Of a DNA stretch of 64,000 nucleotides, positions 28,508 through 37,299 are shown in pieces (position 1 is the first letter of the stretch; each line of letters opens with the position of its first letter). Under the pieces are notes generated by a model. That model was not told where the DNA came from, ran no database searches, and was given only the letters and a program-made list of their open reading frames with translations. Source of the stretch: Chloroflexota bacterium. Lineage in GTDB: Bacteria; Chloroflexota; Dehalococcoidia; Bin125. The stretch is from assembly GCA_028875225.1 (NCBI GenBank), contig JAPPFB010000003.1, positions 62,001-126,000 on the forward strand. Reading direction: 5' to 3'. Position numbers and translations under genes: made by a program.

Positions 28508-30916
28508 ATGGGCGAGCAAGACAGGTCGCCAACGCTCGAGACCCAGGCTCTCAGGGAGCGCCTCTCGAAGCTGAGCGAAGCCAGTTTGCGCATCAACGAA
28601 AGCCTCGAGCTCAGCGTCGTCCTGCAAGAGACCATCGACGAAGCACGGCGCCTGACCGATGCCCGTTACGGCGTGATTGCCACGATGAGTGAGAGCGGCA
28701 GTCTCGATGGGCTTCTCACGTCCGGGACGACCGAGGCAGAGCACAACGAGCTCGTTGAACTGCCGGACGGAATGAGGATCTTCGAGCACTTCAGCCGCCT
28801 CGAAGGACCATTGCGGGTGGAGAGCTACTGCGATTACGCAGAGACGGTCGGATTGGACGGCCAACTTCCCATGACCGTGTACTCCGGTCTGGCCGCGCCA
28901 ATCCGACATTGCGCAGAACTGGTAGGAATCGTCTGGCTGGGCCATGACCAGGCTGACCAGACGTTCAGCGACGAGGACGCCGAAACGTTGGTCATGTTTG
29001 TCTCGCAGGCGGCTCTGGTCATCGTCAACGCCCGGCGGCACCGCGACGTCCAGCGGGCGCGGGGTGATCTGGAGACCCTGGTCAATACGGCCCCGGTCGG
29101 CGTCGTCGTCCTCGAAGCCAACACAGGGGCCCTGGTGTCTGTCAACCAGGAAGCGAGGAGGCTCGTTGACATCCTCAGCCCCGGTCACTCGCCGGCCGAA
29201 CTGCTGACCATGTTGACGCTGCATCGCGCGGACGGTCGCGAGTCGTCTCTGGATGAGTGTCCCCTGGTAGACGTCCTCCAGACAGGCAAGACGATACGCG
29301 GAGAAGAGATCACGCTGACGACGCCGGGCAATCGCGAGCTCACAACCCTGATCAACGCCACTCCGATCCGGATCGAGAACGGAGATGTCGAGAAGTACGT
29401 CATCACCGTGCAGGACATGACGCCGATGCTGGAGTTGGAGCGCCTGCGGGCCGAGTTTCTCGCCATGGTCAGCCACGAACTCCGCGCTCCGTTGACCTCG
29501 GTCAAGGGCTCGATCACCACGCTCCTGAACCCCTCCAGTCCTCTCAATCCGGCCGAGATTCTCCAGTTCCACCGGATCATCGACTCCCAGACCGACCAGA
29601 TGCGGGAGTTGATCGCCGACTTGCTTGATGTGGCGCGGATCGACACCGGGACCCTCAGCGTCGCTCCTGAATCCACGGATCTCGCGACCCTGATCGGCGA
29701 AGCCAGGGAGGCCTTCCAGAGTGGAGGCGGTCGGCACACTCTGCTGATCGATCTCGAACCAGAGCTTCCTCTGGTCATGGCCGACCGGCTGCGCATGGTG
29801 CAGGTCTTGAACAACCTGTTGTTCAATGCGGCCAGACACTCTCAGGAGACATCTCCGATCAGGGTGTTGGTTGAGCGAGGGGAGATCCAGGTCACGGTTG
29901 CGGTGGCCGATGAGGGGAGCGGCGTGCCCGGCGACCAGCTACCGAGCCTGTTCCGAAAATTCTCAGGCATTACCACCGAGGAACGGGAGCGCGACGTGGC
30001 CCGGTCGGGCCTGGGGCTGGCCATCTGCAAGGGCATTGTCGAGGCGCACGGCGGCCGGATCTGGGCGGAGAGCGACGGACCTGGCACCGGCGCCCGGTTC
30101 TCCTTCACGATCCCCACTGTGGGAACGCCGGAGGCGACCTCCCGCGCCCGTCCCATCCAGCCAACCATTGCCTCCGAGCGACCCAAGGATCAGGAACGGT
30201 TTCGCGTGCTCGCGGTGGACGACGACCCCGCGGCGCTCCGTTACATCCGCTCGACTCTCATCCAATCCGGCTACGAGCCGATTGTGACGACCGACCCTCA
30301 GCATGCGCTCCCTCTCATGAGAGACGAACGCCCGCACCTGGCATTGCTCGACTTGCGCCTCCCGGGCACCGACGGCATCGAGTTGATGGCTGAAATCAGC
30401 GCAATGGCGGACATTCCTGTCATCTTCATCTCGGCCTACGGACAGGACGACCTGATCGCCCGCGCCTTCGAAGAGGGAGCTGAGGACTACGTCGTGAAGC
30501 CTTTCTCGGCGACGGAACTCGGCGCGCGGATCGGGGCGGCCCTGCGCAGACGAGCGGGATCTGAGCCTGAGGAACCGTACGTGAAGGGCGATCTTGTCAT
30601 CGACTTCAACGAACGCCGGGTTGTCCTTGCCGGTCAGTCGGTCTCTCTGACTCCCATGGAGCACGGGACTCTGGTCGAGCTCGCGTCGAACGCCGGGCGC
30701 GCGGTGACCCATGAACAACTCCTGCGTCGAGTGTGGGGTCTGCAGGCGGGCGACGATGTTCGGCCCATGCGCACGGCGATCAACAGTATCCGACGCAAAC
30801 TTGGCGACGAAGCCTCCAATCCGACCTACATCTTCACGGAAGCCCGCGTCGGCTACCGGATGGCCAAACCTCAGCCATCGGATGGGCGCGAGAACAGGAC
30901 GGACGACATGTCGTAG
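28508..30916 (+). CDS. Hybrid sensor histidine kinase with receiver and OmpR-type DNA-binding domain
   Basis: An 802-residue protein that joins kinase and regulator in one chain. Order: coiled N-terminus, GAF domain (about 25-170), PAS domain (about 190-300), HisKA with MVSHELRAPLTS (His323), HATPase (NNLLFNAARHS, VADEGSGVP, SGLGLAICKGIVEAHGG), receiver with phospho-Asp in LALLDLRLPGTDG near residue 614, then a winged helix of OmpR type (VSLTPMEHGTLVELASNAGRAVTHEQLLRRVWG to IFTEARVGYRM). No membrane segment, so it is a cytoplasmic one-protein phosphorelay. ATG 28508 starts just before the coiled N-terminus; the frame continues upstream. Confidence 0.92.
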   Translation: MGEQDRSPTLETQALRERLSKLSEASLRINESLELSVVLQETIDEARRLTDARYGVIATMSESGSLDGLLTSGTTEAEHNELVELPDGMRIFEHFSRLEGPLRVESYCDYAETVGLDGQLPMTVYSGLAAPIRHCAELVGIVWLGHDQADQTFSDEDAETLVMFVSQAALVIVNARRHRDVQRARGDLETLVNTAPVGVVVLEANTGALVSVNQEARRLVDILSPGHSPAELLTMLTLHRADGRESSLDECPLVDVLQTGKTIRGEEITLTTPGNRELTTLINATPIRIENGDVEKYVITVQDMTPMLELERLRAEFLAMVSHELRAPLTSVKGSITTLLNPSSPLNPAEILQFHRIIDSQTDQMRELIADLLDVARIDTGTLSVAPESTDLATLIGEAREAFQSGGGRHTLLIDLEPELPLVMADRLRMVQVLNNLLFNAARHSQETSPIRVLVERGEIQVTVAVADEGSGVPGDQLPSLFRKFSGITTEERERDVARSGLGLAICKGIVEAHGGRIWAESDGPGTGARFSFTIPTVGTPEATSRARPIQPTIASERPKDQERFRVLAVDDDPAALRYIRSTLIQSGYEPIVTTDPQHALPLMRDERPHLALLDLRLPGTDGIELMAEISAMADIPVIFISAYGQDDLIARAFEEGAEDYVVKPFSATELGARIGAALRRRAGSEPEEPYVKGDLVIDFNERRVVLAGQSVSLTPMEHGTLVELASNAGRAVTHEQLLRRVWGLQAGDDVRPMRTAINSIRRKLGDEASNPTYIFTEARVGYRMAKPQPSDGRENRTDDMS

Positions 30917-31046
30917 CTCGACCCCTGTGGTTTCGCGACCTGGGCAGTATTCGCGGCGCCAGCTGTCGAGACTGAATGCGCGTACGTCACCTTAGGAGCC
31001 TCTCTGAGGCGCGAACCAGGACGGAGTACCAGGAAGGAGTACTGAA

Positions 31047-31679
31047 ATGGGACAACTGGCAGAAGCAATCAGCGCCCGGCTGCAGCAGGGCCGGCAGGAG
31101 CGGGATGCCCAGGCCGGCGGAGTGGAACGGGAACCCGACGTGCTCGTCGGCACCATAGGCTTTGTCGCCGGCGCCGATCATTGCATCGCGTTCAACGAGG
31201 ACGATGCGGCGGAGATCGAGCAAGCGGACGTGCCGATCTGGGGGATCCGGTTCACGGTGTTGACTACCGACCGGGTCGCGATGGCGAAGGCGCGGGGCGC
31301 GTCGTACGCGTCCTGCACGATCGACGAAGCGCAGGCCGACGCTGCGCTCGACCCGGAGTTCGACATTGTCGTGCGATTGTTGGACACCGACATGGATGAA
31401 GCCACCCTGCGCGCGTTGGCCCGATTCGGGCCCACCGCCCTCGCCCCGGCGCCACAGTTTCCGCTGAGCTTGCGGGATGGCGCGAATATGCAGCGACTGC
31501 AAATGTTGACGGGCATTCCGCTGGCGATTCTCTGTCCCATCGATGTGTCTGCCAGCGACCTCGAGATCCTGAGAAATGCCGGCCTGGGTTGCATGCTCCT
31601 TGCTCGTGGGGCGACCTCGGAGGACGTTGCGGCGGTCAAGCAGAAGATCGCCCGGCTGCCTGCGCGCGCGGTGGAGTGA
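31047..31679 (+). CDS. Hypothetical alpha/beta protein
   Basis: A 210-residue soluble protein with no family I recognise. AAGGAG lies about 8 bases before the ATG, a good ribosome site. It alternates predicted strands and helices (GIRFTVLTTDRVAMAKARGASYASCTID, EFDIVVRLLDTDMDEATLRALARFGPTALA, AGLGCMLLARGATSEDVAAVKQKI), suggesting a barrel or Rossmann-like fold. It follows the hybrid kinase by 130 bases and precedes the SulP gene, and could belong to the kinase's regulon. Confidence 0.65.
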   Translation: MGQLAEAISARLQQGRQERDAQAGGVEREPDVLVGTIGFVAGADHCIAFNEDDAAEIEQADVPIWGIRFTVLTTDRVAMAKARGASYASCTIDEAQADAALDPEFDIVVRLLDTDMDEATLRALARFGPTALAPAPQFPLSLRDGANMQRLQMLTGIPLAILCPIDVSASDLEILRNAGLGCMLLARGATSEDVAAVKQKIARLPARAVE

Positions 31680-31861
31680 CTTCAGGACGTCCGAGCTCCT
31701 TGCCGAGCCAATGACCTGTCCAAACGCAGGTCCGGGAGCAACTTGCGATCACGTTTCTCAACACGTTCCTCAGTTTTCAACGACCGACCTATGGCATCGA
31801 CGACCTGCGGGGAGACCTGCTCGGCGGAATCACCGCCGGCGTCGTCTCCCTGCCGATCGCC

Positions 31862-33403
31862 ATGGGCTACGGCATTCTCTCCGGTCTCGGGCCCGCTGCG
31901 GGACTCTACGGCGCCTTTGCGACGGCGCTGATCTCCGCCGTTGTTGGCGGCGCCAGAGGTGTGATCGCCGGGCCCAACGTGATCGTCGCGATGATCGTCG
32001 CCGTGGTCGTGACCGACTACGCGTCCAGCCTGGCGGAGGCCGCCACCGTCGGCATCATGGCCGGCGCGATCCAGCTCGTCTTCGCTGCACTCCGGCTCGG
32101 TCGCTATGTCACCTACGTCCCGCAATCCCTGATCTCGGGGTTCTTCACCGCGTTCGGCATCCTCGTCATCGCCAGCCAGGTGTTTCCCGCGCTGGGCGTG
32201 GCCACCGGCGGGGTGGGGCTGATCGACAACCTCCGAGCGTTGCCGGACGCGATCCGCAACCTGAATGTCGACGCACTGAGCCTGGCGCTGCTCTGCCTGG
32301 TCCTCGGCGCGCTCTGGCGCGGACGCCTGTCGAGGTTGCTGCCCGGTTCGTTCGTCGTGCTGCTGGTCGGCACCGCCGTTGGCGCGCTGTGGCTCGATTC
32401 GGCGCCCGTCGTCAGTGAGGTTCTGCTCGGTTTGCCGGACATCAGTCTGTCCGCCCTCTCCGCCGGCTTTGTGGTGCGAGCGATCGAACCCGCGTTCATG
32501 CTCGCCCTGCTCAGCTCGATCTCGATCCTCGTCGTCTCACTGAACATGGACGTGATCACCGGGACCCAGCATCATTCGAACCGGACCCTGTTCGGTCTCG
32601 GACTGGGCAACGTGATCGCGGCGACGTTCGGGGGACTGTCGGGCGCAGCCAGTTCCGCCACCTTCGTCAATATCTTCAGCGGCGGGCGCACCGTCGTCGC
32701 GGGATTGACCGTGGCTGGATTCCTGCTCGCCGTCATCGTCTTCCTGGGACCGCTGGTGGAACACATTCCGCTCGCCGTCCTGGCCGCCATCCTGATTGCG
32801 GCCGGCTGGAGCCTGATCGACTGGCGGTTCATGCTCCGGCTGCACCGGATTCCTGCGTCCTTCTCAATCGTGCTCGTGGTGACGGTCATCCTCTCTGTGT
32901 TGACGACCCTGGCCGCGGCACTCGTGATCGGCCTGGTCGTGGCCTGGTTGCTCAATGCGCGCCGACTCGAAGCGCTCGAGATGCGCTCCCTGGCATCGGT
33001 CCCCTTGCTCGATGCGAGCGTACTCAACCAGGACGAGATGGTGGACGACGATCGCTTCAGCGCGAGGAGCGGGCTGGTCGTCCTGCCCGACCGGGTGACC
33101 ATGGCCTCGGCTCGTCAGATTGGCCGCGTGCTGCGCGCCGACCTGAGCCAGCACCGGGCGATCATCTTCGAGATGTCCAGAATCCGGTTCCTGGACGACT
33201 CGGCCGCCGTGACGATCAGCGATCTGATCCACGTCGCCCGGTCGCAGGGAGCCAGACGGGTGCTCATCTCCGGCATGCCCGAAGACGTGGGCAGGCGGAT
33301 CCACTCCATGGCCCTGCTCGACGACGTGCCCGAAGAAGACTTCGCGACCGACCTGGACGAGGCCAAACAGAAACTCCGCCAGACGCTGCTCAACCTGATC
33401 TGA
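31862..33403 (+). CDS. SulP-family anion transporter with C-terminal STAS domain
   Basis: A 513-residue membrane transporter from the first standard start codon. LSGLGPAAGLYGAF is the SulP signature and about ten hydrophobic segments follow. A cytoplasmic STAS domain begins near residue 395 (RSGLVVLPDRVTMASARQIGRVLRADLSQHRAIIFEMSRIRFLDDSAAVTISDLI). The frame upstream of the ATG is open to 31715 and encodes what looks like the missing family N-terminus (TYGIDDLRGDLLGGITAG, then VVSLPIA), but it has no ATG, GTG or TTG. The true start is therefore non-standard or hidden by a frameshift near 31712. Substrate could be sulfate, bicarbonate or another anion. Confidence 0.88.
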   Translation: MGYGILSGLGPAAGLYGAFATALISAVVGGARGVIAGPNVIVAMIVAVVVTDYASSLAEAATVGIMAGAIQLVFAALRLGRYVTYVPQSLISGFFTAFGILVIASQVFPALGVATGGVGLIDNLRALPDAIRNLNVDALSLALLCLVLGALWRGRLSRLLPGSFVVLLVGTAVGALWLDSAPVVSEVLLGLPDISLSALSAGFVVRAIEPAFMLALLSSISILVVSLNMDVITGTQHHSNRTLFGLGLGNVIAATFGGLSGAASSATFVNIFSGGRTVVAGLTVAGFLLAVIVFLGPLVEHIPLAVLAAILIAAGWSLIDWRFMLRLHRIPASFSIVLVVTVILSVLTTLAAALVIGLVVAWLLNARRLEALEMRSLASVPLLDASVLNQDEMVDDDRFSARSGLVVLPDRVTMASARQIGRVLRADLSQHRAIIFEMSRIRFLDDSAAVTISDLIHVARSQGARRVLISGMPEDVGRRIHSMALLDDVPEEDFATDLDEAKQKLRQTLLNLI

Positions 33404-33902
33404 CGCCCAACCCCGGCGAGCGTCTACCGCAGCCGGTGGGTCCTCTTCACAGCGTCCCAGTTCGCGCCAATCTCAATCTTGTCCAGTTTGGTGGGCCGTC
33501 GTGTACCGAACTGCGAACTTTCTTCTGGGAGATCGCGCTGTAGGCGTCCGCTCAGAACTTCATGAGCGCACCAGTCCCCCCTGAGTTCGAGTCCCCTTAC
33601 CTGGACCAAGTCGATAGCAACTGGCACAGGTGCAGAGGAAATCTCACCAGCTCATCTATCGAATCGGCAAGGCGGGTTTGATGAAATCCTCTCAAGCATC
33701 AGCGGCGTGCCCAAGTCGTCCTACCCCCGGAGACCCTCCTCGACGCTCCTCCGGCTCAGCAGGCCGCCTCGCGTTCGGGACTGATGCCGACCCGGTCTGC
33801 TGCTCCGGGTGCATAAGATTGGATCTAGTCCGAGCGCGCGAGCGCAACGACTGCATAGTAATCAAGTGAAGATGTGGGACCGCCCAGTCAATCGAGGTGC
33901 GC
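33404..33902. other. Boundary spacer between the metabolic half and the defence half
   Basis: About 500 bases without a supported gene. A minus-strand relative of the tail repeat lies at 33447-33491. The right end must carry the promoter of the HEPN-like gene. Confidence 0.5.
33447..33491 (-). repeat. Divergent, shortened copy of the tail repeat
   Basis: On the minus strand it encodes PNWTRLRLARTGTL then TGA. Its first 23 bases nearly match the copy at 26872 (CCACCAAACTGGACAA then AT, GAGA). The rest has diverged, so membership is less certain. Confidence 0.4.
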
Positions 33903-34682
33903 GTGGAATCAATGGAATCCGTCCAGGCAATCTTGCGTCAACGCGGCGACGTGAATCTTTCCGGGCTGCTCGAGAGCGCGCACGTGGAGTTCGAGGGCAC
34001 CGGTCAGTTCGGCAGTCTCCGGTACTCGGACCTGACCACTGCGGAAATCTACGCGCCGTTCGCCGACTACGAAGCACTCCGATCGCTCCCTCCCGCCGAA
34101 TGCGACCGGATTCTGGAGGCGATGCTCGAGCTCTGGCCGCCCCGAGATCACGGGATGGAGCTCAACGAAGTCGTCTTTCGAGTCGACCGAGGTTCTCTCG
34201 ACTCATGGGCGGGGACCGTTGCTTTCGAAGGTCCGACTGGATGGGCGCTGGTTGACAGGCAGATGCAGGGCGTACGACGCAAGCTCGCGTCGGCTGCAAC
34301 CGAGGAGGACTTCCAGGCAGTGGGCCTGGTTTGCCGGGAGACGCTCATTTCCGTCGCGCAGGCGGCTTTTGATCCAGAACTCCACACCGCGTCTGACGTC
34401 CGCCGGATCAGCGACACGGATACCAAGGGCATGCTCGACGCCTATCTCTCAGTCGCCCTTCGGGGAAGATCGAGCGAAGCGGCGAGAAAGTACGCGAAAG
34501 CAGCCGTTGACCTGGCGAACGGGCTGCAGCACCGTCGCAGCGCGATGTTCCGAGAAGCAGCGATGTGCGCCGAGGCAACAGCATCGGTTGTGGGGTTCAT
34601 CGCGGCGGCTGCCGGCCGTCGGAGCCCTGCGAGCAAGGAAGGCGGTTCGAAGACTCGGGCCGGAAGCTCCGCCAACGGCTGA
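33903..34682 (+). CDS. Hypothetical protein with HEPN-like C-terminal half
   Basis: About 259 residues. The N-terminal half is not recognised. The C-terminal half is all helical, with VGLVCRETLISVAQAAFDP and YAKAAVDLANGLQHRRSAMFREAAMCAEATASVVGFIAAAA. This resembles helical domains of the HEPN/abortive-infection type common in defence islands, in which a conserved 'aN.LqH.R.a' helix recurs. It lacks a clear RxxxxH motif, so RNase activity cannot be claimed. GTG 33903 has GAGG at 33894-33897; GTG 33897 and ATG 33912 are alternatives. A short tail-repeat frame follows after 17 bases. Confidence 0.65.
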   Translation: MESMESVQAILRQRGDVNLSGLLESAHVEFEGTGQFGSLRYSDLTTAEIYAPFADYEALRSLPPAECDRILEAMLELWPPRDHGMELNEVVFRVDRGSLDSWAGTVAFEGPTGWALVDRQMQGVRRKLASAATEEDFQAVGLVCRETLISVAQAAFDPELHTASDVRRISDTDTKGMLDAYLSVALRGRSSEAARKYAKAAVDLANGLQHRRSAMFREAAMCAEATASVVGFIAAAAGRRSPASKEGGSKTRAGSSANG

Positions 34683-35550
34683 ACCGGCATCACTGACTCA
34701 TGCTGATAACCCACGCTCTCGGATCTGTGCCGCATGGCCTACCAAACTTCCCAAAAGCAAGAACCTTCGAGTTGACATTTCCCTTGCAGCTGTGAACCGC
34801 GCTCCACATTTCAGCGGTCGTGGAATGCATCAAGAGTTCTGTCGATGCGGTTCCAAGGGCTAAGCAGAAGGAACCGCTCGCTGATCTGGGCGGCGGGCTA
34901 TTGAGAGAGGTGCCCGACACGAGTGGTGGCACCGCACGTCGTTCGGATGCTAGACGAAGTTGGGCCTGCATCGGGCGCAGTCAAGGGCTCCGGCCTTAGG
35001 TCATCAGAAACTTCACGTGAGCAACTCCAGTGGCACGCGGCATTCCGTGTGGCAACCGGCCCCACGCCCGATCTAAGGCCAGCGGCGCTCAGCACTACAT
35101 CGACTCCAAGGTCTCCCAGGTCGTGCGTCCGCATACGTCCATGGTCGTGCGCCAAGGTCAGGGTGGTGCAAGCTCGTGCCTAGCATGCTCGTCTCAAGGT
35201 GACTGTCGCCTCGCACGGCGGCAACTCTCCCGACGGAGTTCGTGAACGGCCTGCTGCTCTGTGGCAGCGGGCACTTCGAGCATTCGAGTTGGCCATCGTG
35301 CCGCAGACTGGAACAGCTCGAGAGGAGACCGCCATTCCTTGGTCAGCTCGACTCTCGCAGGGAAAGCGGAATGAGGATCCGTTGCCGCCCTATTGCTTGC
35401 ATCTTGCGTCGTCTGCATCGAGTGTGGAGTCTGGAAGGCACAGCCTCCACGGACCGACGCGCTAGCGTCTTTGCGGGAAGAAGCAAGGAGCGGACAGCGC
35501 GGAGACGATGCTGCTAAGGCCGAGCGATATCCGCGAGAACAGGAGTCAGA
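34683..35550. other. Spacer between HEPN-like gene and Gabija-like pair
   Basis: About 870 bases. One tail-repeat copy lies at its left end (34742-34795). The remaining short frames on both strands look random. The right end provides the AGGAG site for the nuclease gene. Confidence 0.5.
34742..34795 (+). repeat. 18-codon tail repeat, copy 1
   Basis: It encodes PNFPKARTFELTFPLQL then TGA. It ends a 31-codon frame that begins at ATG 34700 (MLITHALGSVPHGL before the repeat), so it could be the end of a tiny protein. No ribosome site is evident. Confidence 0.75.
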
Positions 35551-37299
35551 GTGCAGATCCGTCAGCTCGACATTAGGCACTTCCGCGGGTTTCGTTCACT
35601 CAGCGTCAAGCCTTCTGGTCATGTGCTCCTCATTGGTCAGCCGCGTGCCGGTCGTTCAGATGTCGTGGAGGCCTTGACCCGGGTCCTCGACCCTGACTCC
35701 ACAAGAGTGACCCTTGTGGGGGACCTGGACTTTTTCAGCCGGGACACTTCAATGCGCGCGGAGGTAGAAGTCGTCCTGGGTGATCTGGGCGCGGAGCTTG
35801 AACAGAGATTCTTCGACCAGATCGAGTTTTGGGACTCAGACAGTCACTGCCTACTTGCCCCAACTGGTCCTGGCGAGCAGATCCCCGGAACTAGCGAGCC
35901 GGTGGTTCGTCTCTGCTACCGAGCTGAGTGGCAAGAGGAAGAGCATGCCGCCGATCATTGGGTGGACTTCCCGAAGTTCTCAGTTCCGGAAACTGGCGAC
36001 TTCGCCAGGGTCTCGCGTACGAACCGTGCTGCGTTGCCCTTTGAGCGAATAGGCTCGTCCGGCAACCCACTCCGGTTGAATCCAAGGTCTGCATTTCGGA
36101 ACGTTCTATCACTGGTAGAAGGGGACGACTTCCCTGAGACCTTGGAGGCAGTAATCGAGGACATTCGCACCGCGTCAGATCATCTCACCGATAGCTCTCA
36201 AGTGCAGGCAGCTCTGCTCGAAGTTTTCCGCGATGTCGCGCTCCCGCTGCGTTTAGGTGACCGACCGCCGAGCGACCACGTCAGTTTCGTTCCCGACGAC
36301 GGTTCAATGGCCTCACTTCTCCGTTCCTTCAGCTCCAACGTTGATTTGGGCGACGAGGTTGGACAGTTGCCTTTGAGTCGGCATGGATCGACGACTCAAG
36401 CGCTCATTGCAACTGGTGAGGCACTGGCAGCGACCAAGAATGGTGTCGACCTCATCGTCGTCGATGACTTCGGAGAGGGAATGGATGCTGCATCTGCAGG
36501 CTTCGCGGCACAGATGTTGCGAAAATCGACGAGTCAAGCCTGGGTTTCGACGAGAAGAGCCTCCGTTGCGGAAGGATTTCGAGCCTCGGAGATCGTGCGG
36601 CTGACTAGGGCCGATGACTCACTGCGGACAGCCTTTCGGGGAACTGAACCGACCAGCAAAGCCGAGCGCTTGGCAGCGCGCCACACGACGCTTCAGCTCT
36701 TGCCAGCGCTCGCAGCGCGGGCACTCATCATTGTTGAGGGACCTCACGATCACGCCGCATATCAGGCACTGGCTGCGAAACTATACGAGGAGGAGGGAAT
36801 CCACCCACCTGGAGCACATGGAGTGCACCTAATCCATGCCGGAGCAGCAGATTCATCCGGTGGTTCGGGGGCGATTCCCCGCCTAGCTGACGCTGCCAGA
36901 GCACTCGGATTCCGTGTGGCTTGTGTGATCGATTACGACGGAGAGGATGCACAAACACAGGAAGAGCTGCGCGCGAATCTCAATGCGGCTGATGCTGTCG
37001 TGCGGCTGCCGCATAGGGTGGCCATCGAACGTGCGCTGGTCAGCGGTGTACCAAGTACAACGCTACGAAACGTCCTTGTCGACTTGAATTCGGCATTTGG
37101 CTTGTCGATAGACGTTGCCGCGGCAACTGATCCAGACCTCGAGAAGTTAGCTGTGCGGATGCTGAAGTTGTCAGGAGGCCTTCACGCTCAGTTTGTCCAG
37201 GCCCTGCCATTCAGATGTTCCCCGGCGATTGCCCATCAAGTGCTGGAGAAAAGCCTCCTGGCCGCAATAGGTAGGTTGCAGGGACATCAGCAGTTATGA
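35551..37299 (+). CDS. Gabija-like nuclease GajA: OLD-family ATPase plus TOPRIM
   Basis: A 582-residue OLD-family protein. The N-terminus is ABC/SMC-type (MQIRQLDIRHFRGFRSLSV) with a P-loop position reading GQPRAGRS at residues 29-36, in which Arg replaces the invariant Lys. The Walker B segment is VDLIVVDDFGEGMDA near residue 300. A C-terminal TOPRIM domain has LIIVEGPHD (Glu near 396) and ACVIDYDGED (DxD near 461). It overlaps by ATGA a UvrD-type helicase, the GajA-GajB order of Gabija phage-defence systems. GajA is known as a DNA-nicking endonuclease regulated by nucleotides. Start GTG has AGGAG five bases upstream. Confidence 0.8.
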   Translation: MQIRQLDIRHFRGFRSLSVKPSGHVLLIGQPRAGRSDVVEALTRVLDPDSTRVTLVGDLDFFSRDTSMRAEVEVVLGDLGAELEQRFFDQIEFWDSDSHCLLAPTGPGEQIPGTSEPVVRLCYRAEWQEEEHAADHWVDFPKFSVPETGDFARVSRTNRAALPFERIGSSGNPLRLNPRSAFRNVLSLVEGDDFPETLEAVIEDIRTASDHLTDSSQVQAALLEVFRDVALPLRLGDRPPSDHVSFVPDDGSMASLLRSFSSNVDLGDEVGQLPLSRHGSTTQALIATGEALAATKNGVDLIVVDDFGEGMDAASAGFAAQMLRKSTSQAWVSTRRASVAEGFRASEIVRLTRADDSLRTAFRGTEPTSKAERLAARHTTLQLLPALAARALIIVEGPHDHAAYQALAAKLYEEEGIHPPGAHGVHLIHAGAADSSGGSGAIPRLADAARALGFRVACVIDYDGEDAQTQEELRANLNAADAVVRLPHRVAIERALVSGVPSTTLRNVLVDLNSAFGLSIDVAAATDPDLEKLAVRMLKLSGGLHAQFVQALPFRCSPAIAHQVLEKSLLAAIGRLQGHQQL

